Below are positions 52,209 to 64,000 of a stretch of 64,000 nucleotides of DNA, piece by piece. The notes beneath the pieces are model-generated. The model saw only the letters and a program-made list of their open reading frames with translations. It was not told the DNA's origin and did not search any database. Position 1 is the stretch's first letter; each line of letters opens with the position of its first letter. The translations under genes and the position numbers were made by a program. Source of the stretch: Prunus persica (Eukaryota > Streptophyta > Magnoliopsida > Rosales > Rosaceae); assembly GCF_000346465.2 (NCBI RefSeq), contig NC_034009.1:27114561-27178560 (forward strand), read 5' to 3'.

Positions 52209-52486
52209 ATGTAACAATGAAAAAGGCAATCTTCTTCGTACTCCCTGTCGAGACTCCCACGGCTTAGAGTGTCGATGCGAGCTATTCGGTTCAGATAAGG
52301 GTTCACACATCCCTCCTCGTCAGAACTTTTACCTATCCGGGTTTGAGCTTAAATGCGAGCAATGCGCTCTATAAGTTGCCATAGCACCCTCCTAATTTCC
52401 TCCATGTCATTGTAGGTGTCGACACGACCCTCCATCCAAAAACCTCCTTGAGAACGTGGATATTGAGCCCTAGCTCTTATAGCAAT

Positions 52487-52835
52487 TGATGGGGATAGGG
52501 GTCAGGACATAGGTCACCAACAACACACGAGCAACGAAATTTAGGATTAATGCAAACTCACATATATCGTAGCAAATGCATGCCACAAATAAACTATTTC
52601 ATTAATGATCAACATAAAACTTCTTTGCAACTATTACATTAGTCTTATTTATAGGCTTTACAAGATTTGGGCACCAAGGCTACTTGGTCCAAAAGTAAAC
52701 TAATTAATTATAAAATCACACATAGATAATAAAAGATATCCTAAAATTACATAAATAAGAAAATAATAATACCTCATGAAATAACAAATTAAATTGTAAT
52801 ATATGTCTTGATCCACCCCCTTTGCTCCTGCGACA
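52487..52835 (-). repeat. 5' LTR of the minus-strand element
   Basis: 349 bp. Ends TG...CA intact on this copy. Confidence 0.8.
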
Positions 52836-53051
52836 ATAACGACCACCTTTACTTCTCCAAGGTTCACTCTTTCCTTAACCTCGTATTGGGGATCCTTTCT
52901 ATTGTAAATCATAGTATTACAAGATTGTGGATACATTTTACTAGTTTATGGAATGTTGAGGTCCAAAACATTGTAAAATGGGTTCTTAATATTGTAAATC
53001 CTTGTGTTTACAAGAATAAATACCACATTTACTTATGCAAGGTCCACCCTT
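52836..53051. repeat. TTGTAA/TTACAA-rich element, segment 3
   Basis: Continues the array right of the LTR element (GACCACCTTTACTTCTCC, TTGTAAATCATAGTATTACA) and ends in AAGGTCCACCCTT, which is the target of the next insertion. Confidence 0.65.
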
Positions 53052-54703
53052 GATGCACTCTCCTATGCGATGAGGTCCACTACATAAAAATCTAGGGTTA
53101 GGGTTTCGTCGTCGGTGTGCCTCATTGTCGCTCCTATCTCCGGGCTTTTGATCGGGATCATGGTGGGGTGGTTTCACTACTGTGATGGTTGGTCCTTGTA
53201 GTGTCGTCTAGGAGTGGTGGGCTACAGTGGTGATTTGGGGTTATGGGGTTTTTGAATTAGGGTATTTTTCTGCTGGTTGTGTGTTTTTAGGGATTTTTAG
53301 TTAGATTTGGGTTGAGGTGGTGTGACTTTTTCCTGTGATGGTTGGTTTTTCTGTGATTGGTGGCGGTGCTTCCTGTGTAGTGGGTTGCAGTGTGGTCGCC
53401 ATTTTTCTTGTACGCACACGAGAAGAGCGAAGCAATATTTTTTAGGGTTTGGGTTTTTTCTCAAGTTATGGCACCATCACCTCCATCGGACTCCAAGTGA
53501 TCTCATATCTCGCCAGTGGTCTTCGGTGCCTCTTCCTCCCCTTTCGTATGTTACACTGCTAAGGTTTTTCTTGTGATGGTTTTGCTTCACTCGCGAGGAG
53601 AATCACACGTGTCGGCTAGGTTATCTTGTTTCAGGTTTTATTTTCTCTATGGTACTATTTGAGAGGAGGTCGGGTATGCCTATGGTCTTTTGTGGCAATC
53701 TGCAATTCCGGTACTTGGACAAGAGGGCTACGGGAGAACAAGTTTTTGGTGGATGGTAGTGGTGGTTAGGGCTTGGGTTTTCTTGGGGTCACATGGCTGT
53801 TTTACGATATTAGATCTCTGTTTTTGATGCTCCTCTTCTCGGCGATGGCCATGGCTTGGTTAGGACTGTTGGGTGCTATCTCTTCGGTTGGTTTTTTTTG
53901 TGATGGGGTTTGTGGATCTGAGGGAAGCTATCATGGATTCTTTTAGTGAGAGTAAAATTTGCCTCAAAGCCTGTGTTGTGAAGGTGATAGAGACTAGCCT
54001 AGAGGGGTCTCCCCAGTTTCCCTGATGTGTTCATTGGAACTTTTGTGGGCTTGGTATTCAATAAACGTTCCTACTCTGATGATCTTCTGTTGGAAGTTTG
54101 TCATGCTAAGTGGCCAATCTTGCCCCCCTGCCTTGTTGGTTAAGGGTCTAGATTAAGAAATAAGGAGATGGTTTTTGGTGCTTTTGCTGTCTCTGCTCTG
54201 ACGCTCATTGTTATGCAATGTACAAAAAACTATGCGTGCATCAGAGGTTTTCTTTGGCAGTTTTACATTGTGGAGTTTCTTTGTCAGGTTCTGAGTTGAG
54301 TTGGGGTGCTTTTCAGGGGCCTCTCTTGTTATTGTTTTTGTGATCTTCCTCCGTGTGCTCTCTTGAGTTTCTACCCTTGGTTTGTTTTTGCAGTTTGTGA
54401 GTGGTCAAAAGACTATGAGTTTTTTTTCATAGATGGCTTATTTTGACAGTTGGGATGCGATGCAATTCTCTTGGTGGGTCTTCCGTGTTGGTGTTAGTTA
54501 GTTTTTTCTATTTTTGTAATGGTATTTTGTGTTATGGGTCAGACTCTCTTGTTAGTCACTGGCATGTGTGGTACACTTTCCTATCCTTGGGTTTGTCCCA
54601 AATGGTTTTCCTAGGAAGGTTTTAATGAGGCTACTGTATCATGTCAATCTTTGAAAGTCGTTTTTGCTTATGAATGAAAACTTCTTCTCAAAGGTCCACC
54701 CTT
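53039..54703 (+). mobile_element. LINE-like retroposon, copy 2, with 13-bp target duplication
   Basis: AAGGTCCACCCTT occurs at 53039-53051 and 54691-54703. The insert begins GATGCACTCTCC and ends GAAAACTTCTTCTCA. The same 3' phrases as copy 1 appear (GGCCAATCTTG, AGAGGTTTTCTTTGGCAGTT, GGAAGGTTTTAATGAGGCT). A 12-15 bp duplication is typical of target-primed retroposition. No LINE ORF is intact. Confidence 0.72.
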
Positions 54704-55421
54704 ACTTCTGCAATTACCAAACAAGGAGATAGTAATTGCATAAATGAGCTGCTTATTGGACTGCAATTGCATTTTATGTACAAAAGATTTAGAACCATGT
54801 TGGATAATACAGTAGATGAATCGTAATCAATTTTTAACTCTAGTCTATTTAGTAATTAAAATTTTTTAGGGAAGTTTTTATTTGAACTCAATTATTTTAT
54901 AAGCAAACTCAATCAATGTTTCTTTTTTTTTTTTTTTATAAAAAAAAAGGTGTTTAAATTTTTTTTTTTACAAGTTTGTTCATTATAAAAGTATTATTTT
55001 AAAATTTTTGGTATTACATTAATTTAGAAAAAGTAAAAAAAAAAAGAAAAAAGAAAACCATAACACCATGGGACTGTGAACAGTTGCAGTGTTGTTCTAT
55101 TTGTTTTTCTTAAGTTTTTTTAAATTGAAGGGTAATTAAAATAATTATTTTATACCCAATAAATTTGTAATTATTATTGTTTTTGGTTACAAGTTAACAA
55201 AAAAAAAAGTCAATTTGGTTGATTGGATTTATATAAAGTTATAAAATTTGATTGGGTTAGTTGGGTTAAGATGACTTTATCTAAAAATTGAATAAGACAA
55301 AGATTAAATATGGCAACTTTTTTTTTTTTTTTTTTGGTTGAGTACAAACAATAGTCTAAATTAGAGGGAATTATGATTTCTCACATACACACACAACTAT
55401 GATGCTATGGGGGTTTGAACT
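54704..55421. other. AT-rich repeats, low complexity
   Basis: T and A runs dominate. No gene or clear element boundary was seen. Confidence 0.4.
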
Positions 55422-58377
55422 TGAGATGTAATAACCCAAAACAAAATATCTAAAAATTAGAATTAATTTATTCTAGCAAAAAGACGATTTTGCCCTCGCA
55501 TTAATTAATAGGGAAAAAGTTGACTTTTTGATTGAGAAGGAATTTGGCAATTTCGCTTACGCCGTTGCGTAGAGCACGGCGAAACGAGTTCGTAGACACG
55601 GAGTAGACTCGAATCGGAATTGTAACGAAGAAATTACGGTCAAAATACCGCGAAGGGCAAAACGGTAATTTGGACAAAAAGTCAGATATTTATCCCTTTC
55701 TCCTCTCTCTCTCTTCTCCCGCGCGCCAGCGACCCCGCGCCTTCCAGCTCCTCCAGCCGACGCCACAGCCCGAGCCGATCTACAGCACCGGTACGGTTGG
55801 AACCGCCTCGCCGCCGCCGTCCTTTCCCGACCGGTCTCAGCCTCGGCACCGCCCGGAGTTCACCGGAAACTGGCGAAAACCGCCGGTTTTCAGTCAAAAC
55901 TTCAAGCTCCTCGATCTCCTTCGTTTCTCAACCAAATCGTTCGAGTAAGGTATGGTTTCTCAGCTATTTTTCATGCTTTAACTGATGGTTGGCTGGGTTT
56001 TGATCGATTTTACCTCGAGATCACTCGATTTTCGAATTGAAAATCGGCCGAACTTCGGCCGCCATGATAGGCCATTTTCGGCCACTTTTTGGAGTATGTC
56101 CAAGAACAAAAGTGACTCCAAATGGGGTGTTTTACCTAGGATAGGAGTTTGGAGTCTTGGTTTCGAGTTTTTCCGGCAACCCGGTATCGCTTTGGACACC
56201 CAAACTGCCCGCCCGTGTGGCAGCGCGTGGGTGAGGGTAGTGAAGTGACTCTGAGTAGTTTTGCGATCCTCGTGTTGTCACGAGCGCGTAGGATTTCGCG
56301 GATCTCGATTTGGAGTCCGTTTGAGCCCCGAACAGATTTTTCATATTACGCGATCCTTGGGTGCAGTGTCGTCGATCCTTGGGTGCAGTTCTACATGATT
56401 TCAGGATCGTGTAGGATTTGACGGATTGCGAAATCGGAGTCCCGGATACTCCAAAATCCCGAACCCTGGGGCTAGAGTTTGGGTTTTAAGCGTTAATGCA
56501 ATTTTGGCTAATCCGACCGTCCGTTTTGGACCAAACTCGCAGGACATGGGTATTTCTCTGTAAAGAACCTTTAGAGAATCCCAGATTGGCCATCGGAGAT
56601 CGTGGACCCCACGAGGTTCCGGATCGACCGGTCTGACAGTTTATCGCTTGGAACAGCTTCAAGTCTTTCAAGGCCGTTCTAATTGTCTGAAAGGCTAAAG
56701 TGGGCATAGGAGTGACTTTAAAATGAGTACACGCATTTCTAGGAGCCGGGGGCAAGGTGTTTAATTTAATTCTTTTATTGAGTAGTTTTTTTAATTTAAT
56801 CTTTATGGGTAATAAGGCACCAAAGGACCGGCAGAACCACAGGAGGGACCTTCAAAGGGTTCAGCTAGCTCGGACCAGCAGTGAGTGGACTTTTCTTTCT
56901 TAAACGATTTTATAATTAACTTTTATATTTGATCTTGAACAAGTGTTATTACATATTTTCTGAGCCTGAACTGCATTGTGAAATATCTTTATTTTTATAA
57001 TACTTAGTTGAACAGCAGACTTGAGATCTTTGATACAGAAATAGTAACTTAGCTTAGATTTATCAGATTTCGGAGAATTATCAGATTTTTATAAATTAGA
57101 ACCACCATGTACCCGCTTGTTTTTAGTGATTACCCTCAGACAGACCGATGTCTACGGACATCCAGTCTGTTTACAGTTCTGTCAGTGCACTTGACATTGC
57201 CTCACGAGTTTCGGGGACGCTCGGACTTTGAGTGCCAGGATTTGCGGCTCGGCTGACTCGGTGTCCCCGAGACCTGCCAGGATTTGCGGCTCGGCTGACT
57301 CTGTGTCCCCGAGACCTGCCAGGATTTGCGGCTCAGCTGACTCTGTGTCCCCGAAGGCCTGCCAGGATTTACGGCTCGGCTGACTCTGTGTCCCCGAGAC
57401 CTACCAGGATTTGCGGCTCGGCAGACTTGGTGTCTCGAGACCTGCCAGGATTAGCAGCTCGGCTGACTCTGTGTCCCCGAGACCTGTCAGGATTGCGGAT
57501 CAGGCTGACTACGGCCCCTTGTATCTTGCCAGAGCGGCTCGAGTCGACTTGGTGTCATCGAGACCTACCGGCGGATCAGGCTGACCATAGTCCCCTGAAT
57601 CCTGCCAGTTTGCAGCTCGGATAGACTTTGTGTCGCCGAGACCTGCCAAGGGATTTGACGGATTTTACAGGGGTACATTTAGGTGGTAGTTTAAAGAAAT
57701 TTGAGTACTTTTATACAGCTATTGCTTTCAGTCATTTTATATAAGTTTTCTCAATGTTCGTGCATGTTTTATATCTCCATATAATTGTTCAGTTTTACGA
57801 ATTTATATACATACATTTATATATAGTTAGATGAATACCTTATATTAAACACAGTTGAACTTTAGCCTTACTTAGCAAGTTATTTTTACCATGGGGGTTA
57901 TTGTGATTATAAACTGATTTCAAGAACATTATTTTTGTCCACTCACATTTTCAAACTTGTTTTTCACCCCCAGGCTGTAGAAGTGCGCAGGCATCCACCA
58001 CCGGGCCACTCCTAGCTTCCGCACCACCAAGAAACGTAGGATTTTATTGTAAAAGTTCTTGAAATCTTGTAAATTAGTAGAAAATGCTCTGATATCTCGT
58101 TTTAGTGGGAAACTTGATCTGGTGAATGCTTGGTTATTTTATTCTGGCAGTTGGTGGAAAATTATTTGCTTGTTTAACAGGTGGAAGATTTTGGGTTTAG
58201 ACAAAATACAAGGGAGACTCTGCCGAATTTTTGACAGGAGTCTAAGGGAAGTTTTAATAGTAATTGTAACAGGAAGGGTAAAAAGGTCATTTGTGCCCGA
58301 CATTCGCCAGGTGTCGGACACGCACAGGACTTGGTTCGAATTCCAAAGTGGAATTGGGATCGGGTCCTGTCATGAGA
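55422..58377 (+). mobile_element. Solo gypsy LTR (2946 bp) with TGAGA duplication
   Basis: TGAGA lies at 55422-55426 and again at 58373-58377. The LTR runs from TGTAATAACCC (55427) to GGGTCCTGTCA (58372). It is the same family as the partial LTR at 31408. No internal domain remains, so the two original LTRs have recombined. It contains a 42-bp tandem array at 57228-57660. Parts of it are GC-rich compared with neighbouring AT-rich DNA. Confidence 0.88.
57228..57660 (+). repeat. 42-bp tandem array inside the LTR
   Basis: Units of about 42 bp (CCAGGATTTGCGGCTCGGCT then GACTCTGTGTCCCCGAGACC). The first five or six are near-perfect, and later ones (from about 57480) are diverged with insertions such as CAGGCTGACTACGG. 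About nine units in all. The reading frame in it (14-residue repeat) is a by-product and not a protein gene. Confidence 0.9.
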
Positions 58378-58807
58378 CCTCTAGTCTGCAAGTCAAGACC
58401 CTTTTCTACTGGACTAGACCCCGTTGGCATTAAATATGGCAACTTGAACAACATGTTTCGTTTTAAAAAAAAATCTGGGTGTATCGGTACACTAGGTACA
58501 CTATAGTAGGTGTAATGCAGCGGAATAAGATGTTTTCTTGACAAAACATTGTGATAGTTCATAATTAACCACATTTAAAATATCTTGTGTTAGCTATACA
58601 AAACCCCTTGAACTTTGGAGGTCATTTTAAATTAGTACTCGACTTTTAAACTGTGTAAGAGGGTACAAGAGTTACTGACGGTCTGAGTAACACATGACTT
58701 TTTTTGTATGTTTTTCGTCACTTCAAGTACTCATATGCAACATTTGAAATGTCAGATACCAATTTGAAACGACCCCAAAATTCGGGGAATTTTATGTAAT
58801 TAACCCT
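58378..58807. other. Older repeat around the solo LTR
   Basis: GACCTCTAGTCTGCAAGTCA together with the left flank GGGGTTTGAACTTGAGA suggests the LTR landed in an older repeat. Another diverged repeat (about 58600-58800) follows. No gene was seen. Confidence 0.4.
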
Positions 58808-59287
58808 TTAGAGCAAGTCCAACGGAAGGGCCCAGCCCGATACGAGGGGAAAAAAAAAATGGCGTTCCACCGCGCAGCCCAGGCCCGGGGGGGTGTGGGA
58901 CCCACCAACTCGGGCCAGCCCGAAGGCGAGACGAGCCCGAGCTCCAGCCCGCGGTCGCTGACGTCAGCCCTCGCGTCACGCTGACGTCAGCGCGATGCCA
59001 GCTCCAACGGGAATAAGCCACATGTCGCCTCCCCAGCCCTCCAATCAGCATCTCCGAATCCATCCTACGGCTGAGGCTTTTTTGGGCAATAAAAATATGA
59101 AAAAAAATCGTAAATTTTTTTAAAAAATTCTAAAAAATTCTGATATATATTTTTTTCTATAAATGCCTATAAATACCCTTCACTTTCAACACCAATCCTC
59201 ATACATATCATTTTATACTTCTACTATTATTCACTCTTTACTCAACATTTTCCTCTTTTTCATCTAGTATTTTGATTTCATATTTTT

Positions 59288-60532
59288 ATGGCTTCTTTTA
59301 TCGAAACCGGAGGGGCTTGGAGCACCATGGAAGATATTTCCTTGTGTGAGGCTTGGCTCCAAATTTGTCATTGTCCCGTGTCCGGCAATGAGATGAAATT
59401 TTTTCATATGTGGAAAAAAATTCATGCCGAATTTTGTGAAAAAATTCCGGGGTCTACTCGTACGGAGATGGCATTATTCAGTAGGTGGAAAATCCTGAAT
59501 AAAGAGTTGGGAAATTGGAGAGCTGCCCTAGCAAAAGCGATGGACAACTATAGAAGAGGGGAAAATCGTACTAACGAGGTAAGTATTTTATAATTTTTAT
59601 TTTATTAAGTTTAATCTCCTAATATATATATTTTGTTAATATTGCTTGCATTTTCAATATTTTGTTAATATTTCTTGCATTTTAAATATTTTGTTCATAT
59701 TTCTTGCATTATCAATATTTTGTTAATATTTCTTGCAATTTAAATATTTTGTTCATATTTCTTGCATTTTCAATATTTTGTTAATATTTCTTGCATTTTC
59801 AATATGTTGTTAATATTTCTTGCATTTCCACTTGTTTCTTAATTTTCTTGCACTTCTAATTTATTTGTAAGGTTAATTGCATTTCCATAATTATTTTTTT
59901 TGTTACTTGCATATCCAATATATTTTAAATATTTATTGCATTTCCATTTTTTTGTTAAATAGATGATATAAGCACAAATGTGGTTCGGTGCAACCGGGGG
60001 TGGCAAAAAAAGTTTCAACCATCATAAATGTTGGGAGGTGGTGAAATATTGCAAACGCTTCATAATTATTCCAACGGGTCCCGCCGTTGTATTAAACGAG
60101 ACGTCACTCCGTGATTCAATGGCATCGGATTCACCTCTCGATTCTCCTATGAGTCAAGACTCACCCATGGAAAAGGAGCCGAGGCCCATTGGCAGAAAGG
60201 CCGTGAAGGCAAAGAAAGTGGGTAATTCAAGCAATAATAATTCAAAGTTTTTGGAGGAAATTGCAAGGCAAAATGGCCTAAGAATTGAAATGGAGCAAAA
60301 AGGCCAAGATAACGAGTTGACCCTTCAAGCTGAGTATGCACGAGAAAGGGAGTATTTGCGCAAAAAAGATATAGACAAGACGGATTGGGAAACCATGGCC
60401 ATGGATACAAGTCATATGTCCCCTGAAACAAAACAATTTTGGAAGCTAGAACGAAGGGATGTTATGAGAAGAAGACTTTTCCGGGATGATGAGCCTAGCA
60501 ACACGGATTGGTTAAATGATGGAAACCATTAA
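59288..60532 (+). pseudogene. Harbinger ORF1 (Myb-like / NAM-associated), nonsense-mutated
   Basis: Exon 1 is 59288-59578 (MASFIETGGAWSTMEDISLC ... GNEMKFFHMWKKIHAEFCEK), a trihelix/Myb-like region. Exon 2 starts at the AG acceptor before 59963 and ends with the stop at 60530-60532. It contains GKKSFNHHKCWEVVKYCKRF, a Ser/Pro linker, and a C-terminal coiled region (LRIEMEQKGQDNELTLQAEYA), which matches the NAM-associated domain of Harbinger ORF1 proteins. In frame, exon 2 reads M-I-stop-A-Q-M-W, so a TAA sits at 59969-59971 where CAA would be expected. That disables the protein unless a different splice site is used. ORF1 normally partners the transposase for nuclear import and DNA binding. 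A TATA-like CTATAAATG lies near 59157. Confidence 0.8.
59645..59845 (+). repeat. 29-bp tandem repeat in ORF1 intron
   Basis: CTTGCATTTTCAATATTTTG-type units start at 59645, 59674, 59703, 59732, 59761, 59790 and 59819. Confidence 0.9.
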
Positions 60533-60847
60533 ATTTGTTAGCCTACCTTTTATGTATTTGTATTTTTCATGTTTTCTTTTAAAGTTGTTGTAATTCATGT
60601 ATTTTATTTTAGTAGTAGTAATTCGTAATGACTTGTATTAGATTTCGTTATTTAATAAACAAAGCATTCAATAAATTACCTTTTTATTCAACATATTCCA
60701 TACTTCAAACAAAACAAAATAAAAATAAAAATAAACTACAAACAAGGCACAATAATAATAACAAACCACAACCAAAGCATAATAAATAAAAATACAACAC
60801 AACCAAACCATAACTAAATAAAACATAACCAAAGCATCTATGCTCCA

Positions 60848-61211
60848 TCATTCTTCTTCATTGCCTTTCACCGCCCATAGATGCTCCATCAAGTGAACTT
60901 GACGCATTTCATGAATATAGGAAGATTGCATCTCTGTATATCGATCTATCATTCGGGTCATCAAATGACCATCCCTCACCAACGGTTCCGGCTCAAATGG
61001 TTCTCCACTTGGCCCCATGGGCCTTTCATAAATCCGTGTCAAGACCGTGTTCATTGGATCCGGTTCGTAGACCTCTAAAGCATCATAATCATACTTATCC
61101 TCCACAATCATATTATGGAGGATGATGCAACTCATTGATTTCATCTGCTCTACGGTTTCTCTCATTTGTTTCTCGCTCTTGCCTCTCCAAGCATCTCCTA
61201 AATTCTTCCAT
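60848..61211 (-). pseudogene. Harbinger DDE transposase, N- and C-terminal remnants
   Basis: On the minus strand the ATG at 61211 opens MEEFRRCLERQERETNERNR, the usual N-terminus. This joins, in a different frame, the C-terminal end SMSCIILHNMIVED ... EHLWAVKGNEEE (stop at 60848). SxCIILHNMIVED is the conserved last block of plant Harbinger transposases after the third catalytic acidic residue. The whole catalytic core between is lost. A TATA-like TCTATAAAACC lies about 90 bp upstream of the ATG. Confidence 0.82.
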
Positions 61212-61763
61212 TGAGAATGAATGAAGTATGAAATCTAAACTCTGAGAAATGAAAATATAGAAAGATGTGGTGTGAGAGGTATGAGCTGAGCCTCTGGTTT
61301 TATAGAAAAATTTGGCAAGATAGACATGCCACGTGGCTTGATTTTATTGGATGAAAATCTTATCTGAAATTTGAAATTCATCCGAAATTTGAACCCTAAT
61401 TTGTATGAAATTTGAATTTTGAAATTCATTCGAAATTTGAACCCAAAAATTTATCTAAAATTTGAATTTTGAAATTCATCCGAAATTTGAATCCAAAAAT
61501 CTTATCCGGAAATTTTATATGATTATGAATAGTCTTGACACGTAGAAATCTCGAAATCTTATCTGAAAATATTACCCAAATTAATTATTTTCATTAAAAA
61601 ATAGGGGGAAAAAACAAAAAAATAAATAGTAATTGTCCTTAGCCATGACAATGGGTGGAAACACAAAATACCATTTGCAAAGGTAACTACTATTCACGTG
61701 AATAGTAACTGCCCTAGCTCCACCCTTATCATGACTAAGAGCAAATGGGTGGAGTTGCTCTTA

Positions 61764-61882
61764 TAATCTTACAGCCGTCATCTGTCCACTTGGATTGAGG
61801 ACCTTAACCAAATCCTGTCCCGACTCGCAACCAAGAGCGCCTAATTCTAACGGAAAAAACCGCAAAGCACGAGCCGCGAAAT
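61764..61882. other. Promoter/leader of the 5-FCL gene
   Basis: Only 119 bp separate the Harbinger end from the ATG at 61883, so the transposon sits in the proximal promoter. Confidence 0.5.
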
Positions 61883-64000
61883 ATGTTCAGTCACAGTAGA
61901 GCAAGCGCGAGCGAGCTCATAAACAGGGCAAAGGAGGCAGTGACGCTCATCACCCAGCCGCGCACGTTAGCTTCTCCTCCCCTTTTCACCTCGCGCCCCG
62001 CTAACGAACACCTTGCGTCCCAATCTCACCGCTCCTTCGCCACCATGAACCGGAACGACGACCCAATCGAAGCTCTATTCCAGCAGAAGCGCTCGCTCCG
62101 GTCCAGAATGCGCAAAGAGCTCAGAAACATGGACCCGGTTCGAAGATCCGAAGAAGGTAGTCTTTTCGAGTTCCAGCATCCTCATACTGGCATTCTTTCA
62201 ATTTGATCCCTAAGTGTTTGTGTTTTTGTCTGACTGAAGATGAAAATGTGATTCTTTTTCTTTCTGTGGATTCTCAGATGCTGCAATTCAGAGCATTGTT
62301 GTAAATAATCCCTGGTTCAAATCTAGCAAGAGTGTATGTGCTTACATTAGCTCCCCTGCTTTACGAGAAGTCGATACGACAAGAATTGTTTCAGAAATTT
62401 TATCCAAACCAGCCAATGGTGCGTGCGTGTTTGCATTTTATGTTCATATTCTCATGCAATGTTGTTGTTTTTTTTGTTCTTAAAACTCGTGGAGATTCTT
62501 ACAGCTTATTATTTATTTGAATTCAAGGGAGTGATGTGCCGAACAGGAAAAAGCTTTATGTTCCTCGTGTAGAGGATAGGAATAGCAATATGAGAATGCT
62601 CAGGATTTCCAGTGTTGATGATTTGATTGTGAACTCAATGAACATTTTGGAACCAGCTCTTTCAGATTCTGAGGGGAAGCAGCATGAAGATGGTACCCTT
62701 TTTCTAACCTATAAGTTGCTCGGGCTCGAGTAAATATTCAAAATCCGTTTATACATCCAATTGTTATAATTTGTTTTTTTTTTTGAATAGTTACCTCTTA
62801 AGGGATTATTGTCCTAGTGTTCTTCTAGTGTATGCAACATAAAGTAGTTTGAGATTAATGCATTTGAAATTAATCGAAGCCTATCGGAATTTTTGTGTGT
62901 AGTGAAACCTAGGTTTGGGTCGTCTGCCATTTTATTCCATGTGTTCTTTCATAGTAAACATTTCGGAGAAGAAGTATTAGTTCCTTTAATATTTTAAAAT
63001 ATCTAGTGAAACTGGACTTATCTATTTCGAGATCTCAATCCTGCTCCTATTTCTGGCAGGTGGAATTTTTGTTATTCATGTTGATGATCACAAATTTGTG
63101 TGTTTTCCGTGATAAATTTGGATAATAATGTCCTGAATAAAGTAGTTATAAGTATTAGGCATTTATGTTCCTTTTTCGTTGGTTGGTAATGACGGTTAAT
63201 TATTTAGAGGACCTGAAGGACCTATTTGTTACAGTTATGGAGGCAAGGGATCCAGTTGACTTGTTCATCCTACCTGGTGATATTTTTAACCCTGCTCATA
63301 ATTATTTATATTGTATAGTTTTATGTTGTCTCACTTCAATCTTTATTCTAGGGCTTGCATTTGACAGATGTGGAAGGCGTTTAGGCCGTAGTGGAGGGTG
63401 GGTTGTTGCATCCTCGCTTCAGAGTTTCACATTATCTTTATTTACAACAATGGCGGATTGGCAGTTAGAATATTATATCTTTTATAAAATTTGTTACTTC
63501 TTTCATGTGGTATATTGAAGCTAATGGATGATTTGCAAGTTATAAACCATAATGGTGTTTCTGTTTGCTAGTAATGGCTGGTTTCATGTGAGTGTTGAGA
63601 CATGGATTTGAATTGTTGAACATGGAAGCTACCTAAGAACTAGGCATAAAGAAATGCCTCTGTACACGTGTGCTTTAATACTGTAATGCATCTTATAGGT
63701 TCATATCTTTATTAAGTTACCGGTAAATTTTTGCTCCATTATTTGATTGCCTGGTTAAATCTTGAAGCTACTATGATTTGTTCCTAAAGAAGTACCAAGA
63801 GCTTACAAAGGAACGAAAATGGAAGGAGCCCCTTCGTGGTAAATACTCAATGTTGCTAGTTCAATAGTAATTCGTAACTATAAATGGTTTTGAACTTACT
63901 GCTTGATACTACAGTTTTGTTATGATGACTGCTTCTCTATTATTTTGTTGCAGTTGCACTTTCATATTCTATACAGATCGTGGAGGAAGGAGCCATAGCT
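61883..64000 (+). CDS. 5FCL: 5-formyltetrahydrofolate cyclo-ligase (5-FCL), mitochondrial; 3' end outside window
   Basis: Exons 61883-62156, 62278-62418, 62528-62692, 63235-63276, 63352-63397, 63768-63838 and 63954-64000 (continuing) stay in frame for 262 codons. The first about 54 residues (MFSHSRASASELINRAKEAV ... RSFATMN) are Arg/Ser-rich without acidic clusters, as in a mitochondrial presequence. The enzyme region has KRSLRSRMRKELRNM (substrate/ATP side), VCAYISSPALREVDT, KKLYVPRVED, VDLFILPGLAFDRCGRRLGR and GGYYDLFLKKYQEL, which are family hallmarks. It converts 5-formyl-THF to 5,10-methenyl-THF with ATP, recycling the inhibitory folate formed by SHMT during photorespiration. About 15-20 C-terminal residues are probably beyond the edge. 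The second ATG (62045) could make a cytosolic form. Confidence 0.94.

Larger units (their letters stand above)
58808..61763. mobile_element. PIF/Harbinger transposon, internally deleted (2950 bp)
   Basis: TTA occurs at 58808-58810 and 61761-61763. The element starts GAGCAAGTCCAAC and its reverse complement starts GAGCAACTCCACCC. It carries ORF1 on the plus strand and the two ends of the DDE transposase gene on the minus strand in convergent arrangement, the usual Harbinger layout. The transposase core is deleted. Confidence 0.87.

Noticed and set aside
57228..57660. CRISPR-like array or a repeat protein gene
   Set aside because: Units are contiguous without spacers, in a plant LTR; the open frame is a by-product of a 42-bp period (14 codons).

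Overview
The window is nuclear DNA of a eudicot plant. The genes have GT-AG introns, their products are plant-specific (a CLE peptide, a BIR-type LRR pseudokinase, the chloroplast factor CCB4, a plant GT92), and plant transposons are dense (a Cassandra TRIM, short Helitrons, hAT and Harbinger MITEs, Ty3/gypsy LTRs). The protein and repeat style suggests Rosaceae, perhaps a Prunus-like genome; that is an impression from memory and was not tested.

Gene-rich left part (1-26 kb). In order: a single-exon GT92 glycosyltransferase (2167-4032, +); CCB4, seven exons (5251-7261, -); a one-repeat SHAQKYF MYB factor like MYBD (11129-12525, +); a small DUF761 protein (13962-14255, -); an intronless BIR2-like LRR pseudokinase (16445-18262, +); an unnamed four-exon type I membrane protein (20083-21577, +); and a PP2A catalytic subunit, six exons (22381-25194, -). 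A two-exon CLE25/26-type peptide gene follows at 36038-37238 (-). Reading frame was followed by hand across every exon junction. From memory, neighbours of these genes are also neighbours in Arabidopsis, spread over several duplicated segments, so the block looks ancestral.

Repeat-rich middle and right (26-62 kb). There is a fold-back element; a TIR-flanked element carrying a complete Cassandra TRIM; a decayed gypsy 3' end with part of its LTR; several MITEs; a nest at about 44-55 kb in which a TTGTAA/TTACAA-rich element is cut by two LINE-like insertions and one minus-strand LTR retrotransposon; a 2.9-kb solo LTR with an internal 42-bp tandem array; and an internally deleted PIF/Harbinger transposon. 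Many of these have readable target-site duplications.

Right edge. A 5-formyltetrahydrofolate cyclo-ligase gene (61883 onward, +) runs off the window with only its C-terminus missing.

No new biochemical system is evident. The most interesting points are the linked receptor-complex regulators (BIR pseudokinase, PP2A-C, CLE peptide), the hidden second exon of the CLE gene, a compact three-copy Helitron family, and the datable order of nested insertions at 44-55 kb.
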